From Clarireedia homoeocarpa (taxonomy: Eukaryota; Ascomycota; Leotiomycetes; Helotiales; Rutstroemiaceae), in NCBI GenBank assembly GCA_001465935.1, contig LNKV01000055.1, positions 310,001 to 374,000 of the forward strand: DNA of 64,000 nucleotides. Reading direction: 5' to 3'. The notes below the pieces were generated by a model. That model saw only the letters and a program-made list of their open reading frames with translations, made no database searches and was not told the DNA's origin. Both the position numbers and the translations under genes were made by a program. The first letter of the stretch is position 1. The number at the start of each line of letters is the position of its first letter. Positions 10,864-22,412 of the stretch are shown one piece after another.

Positions 10864-12635
10864 CTACCTACTACTATAAGCAGCAGCAGCAGTAATAATA
10901 ATAACAACAAATAATAACAATAACGATAACAACCACTCTTCTCCTTTTTCTCCTTCTTCTAAGATCCTCCCCATAGCTACTCGCTGTTCCTTCTCCTTCT
11001 TCTCCTTCTTCTCCCTCTCCTTCTTTTTCGCGTTGTTTATGTATTCCTGTAGAGTCATTTTCTTGGTCCGCTGATGAGACGACTTCTTAGGGTTGGTATT
11101 TGAGTTTGGGTTTTGCTCGGGGAGGTTGTACTTGGACTTGTAGTCGTCATTATCATCATCATCGTCATCAGAGGATGAGTAGAATACGGCCCGCGCTTGG
11201 CTGAACGTGTAGATATGTTCCTCTACTTCTTCTTCTTCTTCTTCTTCTTCATGGGGTGAGTGCGGGATAGCTCGTGCTGGTGCTGGTGCTGGTGCTGGTG
11301 CTGCTGCAGATGTAGAAGTAACCATGTACCCCGTAACCCAAGGCCATACTGCGATTGCTACCCTCCCTCTCTCTCTAATTTTCCCCTCTTTCTTCTTCCC
11401 TATCCCTATTGCAGCGGCAGTTATATCGCCCGCTCTTAACGGCGTGTACTGGACCACGCAGTCTGAGAGCCGCGTGCAGATGGCGAGGTGAGCGGACCGG
11501 GCGATGATGTTGTGGAGGGATTGGTGGGCGGAGGAGAGGGTTGGAGATGGAGATGGAGATGGGGGGGCTGCTGGAGGGGGCAAATCGAGGGAGGAATTAG
11601 AAAAGAGAGTAAAGAGGGGGTGTAAGAGAAGAAGGAGTTGAGCTGTTAGATGAGCCACGGAGGTGTGGAAATGCGGTGTTAGGGGGTAGGAGGAGGAGGT
11701 AGAGAGAAGGAGACGGGTGGTTTGGGCGAGGATGCTGTGGTGTTGAGTGGAGACTATATAATATTGTGGTTAGCTATTTGTTTGTTCTTTTTATTTATTT
11801 AGTTTGTGGTTTGTTTGCTTTGGGTTTACTGGAGAAGGAGAAGGAGAAGGAGAAGGAGAAGGAGAAGGAAATGGGGGTTAAACTACTAGGCTGAAGAGGA
11901 ATATATAATAAAAGCGAGGAAATAAAAGCACATGAGAAAGGGGCCCATAAAACAAGAAGAAAAAAAAAAGGAAAAAAGATTAAACACACCATCTCCCCCG
12001 CTTCTTCCACTTCCCCTCCCCCTCCCAACAAACCCCCTATCCAACACCCCCAAGACCTCTTTCCCTCTCTCATCCACCCCAAATAAATCCCGCGCGAAAA
12101 CATGCGTCTCTAGTACCCGAGCGATGATTGCCACAACGAGGTATTTTTTGCTGCAGTGCTGGTGCTGTGGGTTGTGGAGGAGTGGGTCCCAGTCCTGGTC
12201 CCAGCCGAGGGACGGGGAAGGAGGAGGGGACGCAATGTGGGATATGTAGGTAAGGAGTTCGGGGCTGGGGGGAATGCGGAGGGAGGGCAAGGAGTGTGAG
12301 GGAAAGGAGGAAGGAGAGGAGGGAGAGGAGGAACAGAAGTAGGTTTGTGCGAAATGCTCGATTTCATGGAACAGCGCATCGAAGCGGGGAGGGAAGTATG
12401 CGGGTGGGTAGGGGGTAGGAGGGTGAGGCGGGAACGGTAGTTGGATGGGAAGGAAGTTTAGAATAGCGGAGGTGGGATTCCTGTCGGAGGAGGGGTGGTG
12501 GTATTGGGATTGGGATTGGGATTGGGATTGGGATTGGTATTGGTATTGGTATTGGTATTGGTATTGCGGGTGGTGGGATGGAGATGGAGATGGACTTGTG
12601 GTACTGGGAATAGGAATCCTATTGGTAATAGGCAT
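10864..12635 (-). CDS. Hypothetical fungal protein with Gln-Tyr/Gln-Ser repeats
   Basis: Two exons, 11990-12635 and 10864-11753, join in phase and give 511 residues from an ATG at 12635. The N-terminus has a dipeptide tract (QY then QS, residues about 24-45) encoded by a GATTGG/TATTGG-type hexamer repeat. A better-behaved central part follows (RFDALFHEIEHFAQTYF, then KYLVVAIIARVLETHVF and DLFGVDERG), then an Ala/Pro stretch, long Glu and Asp runs and a charged KKKEREKKEKKEKEQ segment. The central segment resembles a widespread uncharacterised ascomycete family with helical RFDxLxxEIExFA and ARVLExxVF blocks; this is recollection, not a search. The intron (11754-11989) contains a CTTCTC repeat. 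The C-terminal ~80 residues may include a missed intron. No function can be assigned. Confidence 0.6.
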
Positions 12636-13266
12636 TTTGGGGGCTGGGTATATATATATATGTATGTATGTATGAGTGAGGCCTGTGAAATTTGATATTT
12701 GAAATGCTCAGATGTTCGAAACTTATGATGGTGAAGGTTATGTATGCCCCTTCATGGTATTTCTGACGGTTCTGATATTCTTGATATTGGGAGATGAGCA
12801 AATGGGTCGATGAATGAAAGAAGAAAAACATACACACAATTGGGGCGGATTCGTCAAACAAAGAAGAATATTTTGTGGAACAAAGGGAACTGCTATAAGC
12901 ATAAACATTTTTATCTTTCAAAAACATATCACTCGGAGCTTTTGTTTGGGCTCTAGTATATACTTGAAAACCGTTTCCGTTGATTTCATGCATGGCTCAT
13001 AAACCTCAACCCACCATATTTACACCACATCTTGCTTAACTACTTCTTCCTACCTCTTCCTACCAATCTCCAGACATCAAGTTCGCCCTTCCCATCGATA
13101 ACCCACCCTTCTCATTTTCCCCACCATCTTTCCCCGTTCCCACCTCTCCCACTTCTCCCTCCACTACACTCTCATCGTCCCTACCAAAAGTCCTCTCAGC
13201 ATGCCCCTCCTCATTAAAATGCCTTGAGCCTACACCAATAGGAAAACCCCAGAGAGAGCAAATACC
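12636..13266. other. Intergenic, nothing recognised
   Basis: Short gap holding the upstream region of the minus-strand gene ending at 12635 and the 3' flank of the RidA-family gene. Apart from a TA/TATG run at about 12649-12674 and a pyrimidine-rich stretch at 13030-13200 I see nothing. Confidence 0.5.
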
Positions 13267-13733
13267 TTACAAATGAGCCACACATTCAATCTCGACATCT
13301 GTGCCCAAAGGCAGCTGTTTAACCGCAACACACGTCCTCACGGGTTTCGGATCCTTGTTGAAGAATTCCGCATATACTTTATTCATCGCAGCGAAATTCT
13401 CCATGTTGTCTAGGAAAACATTCACTTTGACTACATTGTCAAGGCTGCTACCGGCGGCGGTGAGAACGGCGGAAAGATTGCGGATGGTTTGTGCCTGGGG
13501 GTTGTTAGGAGGGGATGTGAAAGGAAAGAGGATGGGATAAGGCAAGGGTAAAATAAGAGAAGGGGATAAAGTACGCAGCGATCTCCAACGCTTCCCTCAA
13601 CAAGCTTGTTGGTAGCGGGATCCATTCCTACGCTGCCGGAACAATAAACCATGCCTTGACATTTGATGGCTTGGGAGAAGAAGGGCAGTGGTGGGGGAGC
13701 TTGGTCGGTTGAGACAGCTTCTTTTTGAGGCAT
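13267..13733 (-). CDS. RidA/YjgF/Mmf1-family enamine-imine deaminase
   Basis: Members hydrolyse reactive enamine/imine intermediates such as 2-aminoacrylate released by PLP-dependent threonine/serine dehydratase; yeast homologues Hmf1 and Mmf1 are cytosolic and mitochondrial. Two exons, 13575-13733 and 13267-13494, give 128 residues, the normal family length. Seen: CQGMVYCSGSVGMDPATNKL, LSAVLTAAGSSLDNVVKV, the hallmark KPVRTCVAVKQLPLG containing the catalytic Arg, and the C-terminal VEIECVAHL. No mitochondrial presequence is evident (it starts MPQKEAVSTDQAPPPLPFFSQ), so a cytosolic Hmf1-like form is likelier. The 80-bp intron has a weak donor (GTACTT). Confidence 0.92.
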
Positions 13734-14523
13734 TTTGAATGGATATGAACAGGGAGAAGAATGGATATATGAAGAGATGAAGAGATGAGAGTGGTGAGAT
13801 GGAGATAAGATCTTGATGAGCTATGACAGATGATGGTGATGATGGTGATGATGGTGATGATGGTGATAATGATGGTGATAATGATGGAAGTAGAGGTCGA
13901 TGTTGTGAGGACGAAAGATCAGATAGAGATGGGGAAGCTATATGAGATAGGAAGGTGGGGTTGAGTGGCTTGTTTCAGTACTTGAAGTGGCTTCTTTCAA
14001 TTATCCTCATAAATAAATCTGATCGATGGCATTACCGTATCCATTAAATATTGACCTGGATGGAGTTTGATTGATTGCATTCGTTGCCGATTGCGAAAGG
14101 GTTGAAGCATACGATGATCTCCTACAAACAGCTGCAAAGAAAGATTAGTATTCTCTTCAGGTACTCCTCGGCAAGCTTTGCCGCTGGTCTTCATCCTAAC
14201 CCCGCATGCATGTTAATTGTGAGCCTCGGTATACGTCGAGTAATCCGGGGTAGTGCGTTGCTTGTTATGTCTATTCATCCTCCATATCCCATGGGATGTT
14301 GATTTGCTTCTCGATATACATCTATTTTAGTGTTGCCCAAGGTTATAATACATTTTTTATTTGACGCCAGTGTCTGCAATCTTTCATAGTCATTTTGGAA
14401 TAGCGAGCTAGCTGCGCATTGTCGTCGAGATTATCGTCTCCATCTCGTTCAGCTTCCCCCTTCCCCCTTCCCCCTACCCCCTACAATTGGAATCCATCAC
14501 CATCATCACTAAAACAAATCAAC
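13734..14523. promoter_or_regulatory. Divergent intergenic region with GATGGT repeats
   Basis: Shared 5' flank of the RidA-family gene (minus) and the enoyl-CoA hydratase/isomerase gene (plus). It contains a GATGATGGT/GATAATGGT repeat at about 13828-13886 and a pyrimidine-rich stretch at 14440-14485 just before the plus-strand start. No further gene is seen. Confidence 0.5.
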
Positions 14524-15763
14524 ATGTCTCCCTCCCTTCCCACCACCTACAACACCCTGCCCTTCCGCCACATCCGCCTATCCCACGTCCCCTCTTCTTC
14601 CCCTACCCCTACCCCAATCATCCTCATCACGCTCTACCGACCAGAAAAACATAATGCCTTTACAGACATCATGACCGATGATCTGGTCACCGCCTTCGAC
14701 CTTCTGTCTCTTGATCCTAGGGTGAAATGTATTGTAATTACAGGGTCTGGGAAGATGTTTTGCGCTGGTGCCGATCTGGATATTGGGCTTAATTATACCG
14801 AGGATACTGCCTTGACACATAGGGATGGCGGCGGTAGGGTATGTTTTGTTTCTGGTGCTAATGTTTGGGGAGTTTGGGATAGGACATAGCAGTAAGAAGC
14901 TATATTGATGGGGTTTTAATAGGTTGCCCTTGCTATTCATCGGTGTAATAAACCTACCATTTCCGCTATCAACGGGTAGGTGATCTTTCAAGTGGCATAG
15001 CTGAAGAGAAATGATCGCTAATAAGCTCTACAGATCAGCCGTGGGAGTTGGCATAACTAGTAAGTACCAGTACCTTCCCTACTCCCCCTCGCCATCTCCC
15101 TCTAACAATGCCCCCAGTAACCCTCCCCACCAACATCCGCATCGTATCTGCCACCGCCAAAATCGGCTTCGTCTTCTCCCGCCGCGGCATAGTAATGGAA
15201 GCCTGCTCTTCATATTTCCTCCCCAGGCTCATCGGCCTCTCGCGCGCCATGCACCTTACCACTACAGGCTCTATCTATCCCGCCACCTCTCCTCTCCTCT
15301 CGAATCTCTTCTCCGAGATCCTTCCTGCAGAACAAGTGCTGCCGCGTGCGCTCGAACTTGCCGCCGATGTCGCACGCAATACGAGCGCGGTGTCGACGAC
15401 GCTGATGCGCGATTTGATGTGGAGGGGGCCGGCGACAGTAGAGGAGACGCATTTGTTGGATAGTAAGGTTTTGTTAGAGTTATTTGAGGGTGAAGATAAG
15501 AAGGAAGGGGTTACTAGTGAGTTATTTTTTCGTTTTTGGAGGAGAGGGGCGGAGAGGAGTGGAGATGTTAGGATGAGTGCTGATTCTCTGAAACAGGCTT
15601 TTTGGAAAAGAGAGATCCGGCTTTTAAGGAAAATATGACTGAGAATGCACCAAGTGCGTGGCCGTGGTGGAAGCAGATTGATACTAAACCGCCGATGACG
15701 GTTGAGGAGGTTATGAAGAGGTTAGAGGATATGAGAGATGATAAAGAGAAGGCGAAGCTTTGA
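14524..15763 (+). CDS. Enoyl-CoA hydratase/isomerase family protein, probably peroxisomal
   Basis: Crotonase-fold enzyme; closest in style to fungal delta3,delta2-enoyl-CoA isomerase/hydratase proteins of beta-oxidation. Five exons, 14524-14838, 14923-14975, 15034-15059, 15118-15516 and 15597-15763, give 319 residues. Seen: PEKHNAFTDIM, the oxyanion-hole block GKMFCAGADL, the second block AINGSAVGVGIT encoded across exons 2-4 (exon 3 is only 26 bp), FVFSRRGIVMEACSSYFLPRLIG, and NAPSAWPWW near the end. The C-terminus is KAKL, so the last three residues (AKL) match a peroxisomal targeting signal type 1. Substrate is not determinable. Every junction preserves frame and family consensus, so the model is solid although the naive open frames look fragmented. 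Confidence 0.88.
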
Positions 15764-18646
15764 GTGAGATGCGACGGATCATTGGAGGCCACGAAGAGGC
15801 TGGAGGGTATGACGAAGAATATGGAGAAGGCGAAAATCCGAATGAGATGTGCTAGATGTGTCGTAGGTTTTCGTAGGGCCTCTGCTCTGGGTAGATACGC
15901 ACTGTGAAGACGTCAGTGTCTTTGTAATGACTGATACTATATAGCTGTACTGAAGCTTGGTAGGCATATAGCTAAGATTGTCATGATATTCATTTCGAAT
16001 ATCTGCTCATAAGTTGACGAGGGGTATGTACACTTCAACTCAATGAAGGTTCCGCGAATTCGTGGAAGAACATGCCAGGAAGGTCTTCGGTTTCTACCTT
16101 TCCAATCTCTTCAATAGCGGAGGGATACCCCAGACTGCCTCGATCCTTCTCTTAATACTCGGCACGCCCCACCTAAGGTCCTGTCTATGTCTATTTACAC
16201 CTTTGAGGCGATGGCTACCTGCCTCATTTCGAGAGCGCAAGCCATAGCGTAGCCGACGAGTTGTCGCCTCTTTCACCGGTAAGATCTTAGCCGTGATACC
16301 TCTTCGCAGGCCGAATCGGTCCAGCCAACTTGTGCACGATGGGTTGGGTTGGGGTGGACTCCATCCACACACCAAGTGGACCTCCGCGACTCCGACCACA
16401 ACGAGTGAACAATAGCACCGACTCCCTGCCTAGTCTTTTGGTTCTCTCTTCTCAACACAATTCAAACACGGCTTCTTGCGCTCCGTTGTCTGGCATTGAG
16501 GGATGATCGACGCTTTTAAAAACTCTTTTGGAAAGCTTTCACATGGATGGCAGAGATGCCAAGTGCGACACCAGAAGTCTGTAGGGAAATTTCTGAAACG
16601 ATGGGGGCTTTTTCTACATCCGGGCATGAACTGTATGGAAACCTGAGGCTTGTGGTTCCCAGCCAGTCAGGTGTACGATTTTACGATTCGATATCACAGT
16701 TCCAATGCCCATTAATATACTCTGTACGTTATATTCGTCCATTGGCTTGTGGGTGAATGTTCCCTCGTATTATTCTTGTCGTTTCTGGCACAGCTCGGTT
16801 GGAACGAGGAAAATGCTGTGTGACTTCAAAGTGGGAGAGACATGAAATGGTAAATAACTGTGCCCCTTAGCTATGAAACCAGCCACATCACGTGAACGGA
16901 CTGATAATCTTTCTTGGAGTACTTTGTACGTTAACAATAACTTAACATGGCAATCCCAACAGTTGACGCTGGCATGCAAGGCACGGTGTTGATAGCCAGC
17001 ATCGAGGCCGCGCTTCTCTGTCATCGTATAGGCCCCACCAGTCTGCTTTCCATGTGGTCTTAAGCTTTCCGATGTGTTGCTGCATGCCATGCATACAGAG
17101 AACTACACACAGTTGGGGTATCTCACTCAGGGGTACTAACCACATTGGACCTCTCGCACGACACAATCAAACTGTTAGTTCACCAGGGCTATCCGCTCCT
17201 CGTACGTTTGTAGTGAATAGCTTGTACTGTAGATCGCCGGGGGACTGTAATCTCATCATGGCAGGTATTGATACTACACGCCCCTGCCCCTGGCTGTCAC
17301 CTCCTCTCATACTCAACAAGCTTTATACCCCTGGCTATCATGTCAATACCAAGTAACACCTCTTCTCTGCTGGTCAAGCTTGTCTAGTCACCCCAAATCA
17401 GGAATCATGAGACGGTGGTACCATCACCTTAGTAGCCCATTACAGACATAGGCGGCGGTGGAAGGGAAGGGAAGGGTTGATGCAGGATAGGCACAAGTGC
17501 CAATTCCGATCAGCCAACCTGGTCGTTGTACAGTGGTTGTGTGGTGGTTGTGTGGTGCTGAGAATAGTCGGACCAATCGATGTCAATCATCAAGCGCCTG
17601 GGGTAATCTGAGACCCTGCCACGGCCAACCGCACACTCCACAGTACGAGCAGCCATTCCGGATATAGGAATCGTGAACGTCCATTCTCAGCTTTTTCTCT
17701 TCTTTCCCATCTACCAAAAACTACTCTTTCTCTCGCACCACATAAAGATAGCCAGCTTCACCACTATCCAAAAACCCTTCTTGTTAGACAGCTCACAGAC
17801 AAAACGCAACCCGGAGCACAAAAGCTTCTTTTTGCATTAACATTTTCACAAATCAGATAAGATCAGACGGTGCAACCAGTAGCCTATCTTGTTCTCGCTT
17901 GCTTGTCAATGCGTCCGGGGTTCTGGCGTACTTGCAACAACATCCGTCTCAACTCTACATCTACTAGGTCCATTCCACCCACCTCCTGGCCCACGAAACG
18001 ATAGACTGCGTCTGATATTCCAAATATTGGATCCATCTGATACCGTCCTGGACCCCGTACGAAACGCACTGTTACATCTGATCTGCTCCTTCACGATCGA
18101 AAGCTCGGATGGCATTTGCGAGAGAACGGTGATCTCAACCAACAAACGGGATAATCCCCTTGAATCGTCATAGGACTGTCCTGGGATTTCTAAGGAAGGC
18201 CCGCCATCCGATTTTTCTCTTGCTAGGCCCTGGACAGCTGTACGGGCGTCAGTTTCGAAAGCTTAGAGCCTTCCTCAGCTTATCCCGTCATCGAGCAACT
18301 AGCGCGTGGCTTGCAATTTGTGCCCTTTATTACTACAGCACAACCCCCGGCCTTCTTCTTCTCTCCCATCCTCGGCGTTGTAGAAGAACAAGACTTCTCC
18401 TTCAAACTTCTCCCAAGCTTTCCTAGCTACAAGCTGCTGCTGGCTCAGATCACTCTTTTCCTGTTGGACGTACATTCATTCACTGCTATCCATTACATTA
18501 CGACATTTAATATTCTTTTCCTCAGTCTTCAGAGACGATACTCCTGGTTTCCATAATCTGAAGGATCACGGGTTTTAATTCTTTCGTTGACACTTGTCGC
18601 TGGACGACGTTTAATATTGGGGAGGACAGCGGAATACACATCCAAT
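15764..18646. other. Long gene-free stretch upstream of noxA
   Basis: Nearly 2.9 kb with no recognisable gene. Unlike other intergenic regions in this window it is poor in microsatellites and balanced in base composition, and is broken into short frames of up to about 107 codons with no family resemblance. The last ~900 bp, pyrimidine-rich and AT-poor in places, probably hold the noxA promoter and leader; the rest may be a degraded gene or transposon, but I cannot show it. Confidence 0.45.
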
Positions 18647-20555
18647 ATGGGTGCGGGACTTGGGCAGTATCTGCTCCACCAGATTCAAGGAACGAAGTTA
18701 TTGTTCAACGTACTCTTCCATGGCTTTCACATCGGCCTGTTTGCTTTAGGATGGTAGGTTCTTTCATTACTTTGAATTATCTTTTTCGTGCTTTGTGCTA
18801 ACAGCGTGTCTTAGGTGGAAGCAAGCAAGTGATCCTAGACTTGCGGGGTTGAATACTCTCACATTCTCCGTATGGCTGTCTAGAGGTGCTGGCTTAGTGT
18901 TGTCGGTGGATGTAGCAATGATCCTGTTACCGATGTGTCGGAATATCCTAAGATATATTCGACCGAAGATCAAGTTCTTACCACTTGACGAGTCGCAATG
19001 GTTCCATCGACAAGTAGCATACTCGATGCTAATCTGGACGATTGTGCATGTCTGCGCTCATTATGTCAAGTAAGCTTCTCCGCTTCTAATTTGCTATCGT
19101 ACCAGATGCTAATACAATGCAGCTTCTTCAATGTTGAAAGGACGCAAATTCGACCCGTGACTGCCATCCAGATTCATTATACCGAAGCTGGTGGTATCAC
19201 TGGTCACATTATGTTACTGTGCATGATGCTAATGTATACAACTGCTCATGCCAAGATCCGACAGCAGTCTTTCGAAACATTTTGGTACACTCACCATCTT
19301 TTTATTCCATTCTTGCTGGGAATGTACACCCATGCTACCGGCTGCTTCGTCCGTGATACCGCTCTACCATTCTCTCCATTCGATAGCAAGAACTTTTGGA
19401 CCCATTGCCTTGGGTATGAAGGATGGCGTTGGGAGCTTTGGGGAGGTGGACTTTACTTCATCGAGCGTGTATATCGCGAGATCCGAAGCAGACGTGAGAC
19501 GCAAATCGTTCGCGTAGTTCGTCATCCATATGGTAAGCTTCATCTTCTCCCATGCCATGGTTTGCCATTAACAAGAGTGTAGATGCCATGGAGATTCAAT
19601 TCCGCAAGCCTTCGATGAAATACAAGGCAGGACAATGGCTCTTCCTAAACGTCCCCTCCGTATCTCGCGAACAATGGCATCCCTTCACCATCACATCCTG
19701 TCCCTTTGACCCCTACATCTCCATCCACATCCGCCAAGTCGGAGATTTCACCCGCACCCTCGGAGACGCCCTCGGAGCCGGTGCCGCCCAATCCAAACTC
19801 TACGACAGCGTCGACCCCAACGGCATGTACGAAGTCGCTCTCCAAAACGGCCAAAAAATGCCCGACATTCGCATCGACGGACCCTACGGCGCCCCCGCTG
19901 AAGACGTCTTCGATAACGAAATCGCCGTGCTCATCGGCACCGGTATCGGCGTCACCCCCTGGGCCGCCATCCTCAAAAACATCTGGCATCTCCGCAACGG
20001 GCCCAACCCGCCCCAGCGTCTCCGCCGCGTCGAGTTCATCTGGGTCTGCAAAGACACCACCTCCTTCGAATGGTTCCAAGTGCTTCTCTCCTCGCTCGAA
20101 GCCCAGTCCCAAGAAGCCGCCACTCAACCAGGCCACAGCGGCGTCGAGTTCCTGCGCATCCACACCTACCTCACGCAGAAACTCGACGAGGATACCGCGC
20201 AGAACATCGTGCTGAACAGCGTGGGCGCCGACGTCGATCCCTTGACCGAACTCAAATCGCGGACGAACTTCGGCAGACCCGATTTCCAGAAACTGTTTGA
20301 GGGCATGCGCGATGGCATTGTAGATAAAACTTATCTTCCGGGTTTGGAGGGCGATTTTAGAACAAATGTGGGAGTTTACTTCTGTGGTATGTGTTTTTTT
20401 TTTTTTTTTTTTCTCCTTTTCCTCTTTAAACAACAAAAAATCCTAACATCACTCCCTTCACAGGTCCAAACGTAGCAGCTAGATCCATCAAGAAAGCTTG
20501 CAAGAGCGCCACTACGCGCGAGGTCAATTTTTCGTTCTGGAAGGAACATTTCTAG
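18647..20555 (+). CDS. noxA: NADPH oxidase A (Nox1-type superoxide-generating oxidase)
   Basis: Membrane flavocytochrome that passes electrons from NADPH through FAD and two hemes to oxygen, making superoxide; in fungi needed for sexual development, cell fusion and, in pathogens, infection structures, with NoxR and Rac as activators. Five exons, 18647-18753, 18815-19069, 19123-19532, 19583-20386 and 20464-20555, give 555 residues, the usual NoxA size. Seen: N-terminal MGAGLGQYLLHQIQG; heme-ligand pairs in HRQVAYSMLIWTIVH (H-x13-H) and HHLFIPFLLGMYTH (H-x12-H); FAD motif HPFTITSCP; NADPH motifs GTGIGVTPWAAIL and YFCGPNVAA; the canonical C-terminal FWKEHF. There are no N-terminal EF hands (not NoxC) and no N-terminal extension typical of NoxB. 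The last intron has an 18-T run right after its donor. Confidence 0.96.
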
Positions 20556-21163
20556 ATTTCACTTGTTACCCGGTATCATCTATCTATCTACATATTTGAT
20601 TGATTGATTGATTGATTGAACGACTGAATGAATGTCTCGTATTTATGGGAGCGAGCGATAAGTTTGGTTAGTTAGTTGGTTGGGGTTATGGATGGGATGG
20701 GTGGAGGATGTGTGAATGAATAAATGGATAAATGGATTGAATTGAACAACATTTAAATATATATCTATCTGATTTGGTATGGCGTTTATTGCGATGGTGA
20801 ATAAATAAATAAATTGTCTAAGGTCTGGAGTGCTTGAAGTTAGACGGACGGAAGGTGTGTGCTGCTTTGCTTGTGTTGTGTGTAGTAAGTATAGTATTGT
20901 ATGTGATTTTGTGATTTTGTGATGTGCTGTGGTGTGATGTGATATGATGTTCTATATGCCTACTCAAAACAATGATAGAGGGAGTGGTGCAATAATATAT
21001 ATACTCTTGACTTAGCTGTTCTATACAATCCCTCCATAAAGAATATTCGTATCTACAACATGAGTACCCCCAAACCATTCCCAGTATATCTCTACGAAAC
21101 AGTCGGTACCCTAATTCACCAAGGAGATACATCTACACAGCCAGGCCACTCCTCCTCAAGTAA
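20556..21163. other. Intergenic between convergent genes
   Basis: About 600 bp between the 3' ends of noxA and the MDR-family gene. It holds TGAT units (20597-20618), AAATGGAT and AATA units, and GTGATTTT/GTGATG repeats (20890-20945). No gene is seen. Confidence 0.5.
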
Positions 21164-22412
21164 CTACATCTTACTCTTCCCCGTCTTCCCCTCCTTAACC
21201 CTAACCACCACCTTCCCCCAAGTGCCTCTACTCCCCAAAGACTCCAACGCCAGCGGCACACTCTCCAACCCCACAAACTCCTTATCCGTAAATACCGTTC
21301 CCCTGAACTTCCCCTCCTTCACCAATTTAAAAATGCCCTCCCAAACCCTCGGCAGCACCTCCGGCTCGTTCACTGCATACGCACCCCAGTGCAGTCCCAC
21401 AATACTGATATTCTTTAACAAAACCTTATTCATCGCCACCTTCTCGATATCGCCCGCCGCGAAGCCAATTACCAGTAGACGCCCGTTCCAGCGGATGCAC
21501 TTGGTCGATTTGTCGATCAGCCCGACGGGATCGAAGACGATATCGACGCCGCGGGCATCGGGCGTCAATTTCCGTACCTGCTCGGGCCACGTTGCGTCTG
21601 TGTAGTCGATGGCGTGGTCGGCGCCGTACTCGCGCGCGACTTCGAGTTTACGCTGTGTGCCTGCCGTCGCGATGACGGTTGCGCCGAAGGCTTTGGCGAT
21701 CTGCACGGCTGCGAGACCGACACCGCCGGCTGCGGCGTGGATTAGGACGTAGTCACCGGATTGGATGTTGGCACGGGTTACGAGAGCGCTGTAGGAGGTG
21801 GGAGCGGTAACGAAGAGCCCGGCGGCTTCGAAGAAGGACCAGGAGGCGGGAACGGGGTAGAGGTTTTCTTCGTGGGCGCACACGAGGGTGGCGTAGCCGC
21901 CTTGGGAGGCACCGAAGACGCGGTCACCGGGCTTGTAACGGGGGTTGGGGTTTAGTCGGGGGGTGCTGACAATGGTGCCGCTGAATTCGGACCCGGATAT
22001 CCCTGGGGTTGAGGGAAGAGAGGTTAGTTTGTGGCTTGATGGGAAAGGGGGGTAGGATTGGAGATGGCAGATAGAAATGGAAAGGTCTCGTTTGGGTATT
22101 GGGATTGGAAGATGTGTAGATTGTGGACGTGAAGAATGGAATGGGATTCGAGGAATGGCTTACAGGGCAATGGAGGTTGATGCTGATATTTCCCTCGAAT
22201 TTGTAGCAGATCGTAGAAATTGGTCGCTGTGGCATGGATTTCGATCAGATATTGATCAAGGCCAGGAACCGGATCTGGAAGGTCAGAGACCACGAGGTCT
22301 CGAGGTTCCTAAATTGAATCAATTGTTAATACTGGTGTTGGCAGAGGTAGATGGGAACTGGGGAAAGGAGCTTGCTTACCTTGACATATTCTTTGATTTG
22401 AATTCCTCGCAT
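21164..22412 (-). CDS. Zeta-crystallin-like NADPH:quinone oxidoreductase (MDR family)
   Basis: Zinc-free medium-chain dehydrogenase/reductase; relatives reduce quinones or enals with NADPH. Three exons, 22380-22412 (11 codons), 22164-22308 and 21164-22002, give 338 residues. Seen: MRGIQIKEYVK, the GroES-like half with ATNFYDLLQIRGKYQ, then PLPWISGSEFSGTI formed across the second intron, YKPGDRVFGASQGGYA, and the Rossmann motif HAAAGGVGLAAVQIAKAFGA at about residues 150-170. No catalytic-zinc Cys/His signature is present. The protein ends KSKM; SKM fits the PTS1 consensus, so peroxisomal import is possible. It is convergent with noxA; any link to redox cycling is only suggestive. Confidence 0.9.

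Noticed and set aside
19645..20436. 263-codon open frame antisense to noxA
   Set aside because: It is a shadow of the GC-rich noxA exon 4; composition (Val/Gly/Asp/Glu) and lack of motifs fit an antisense artefact.
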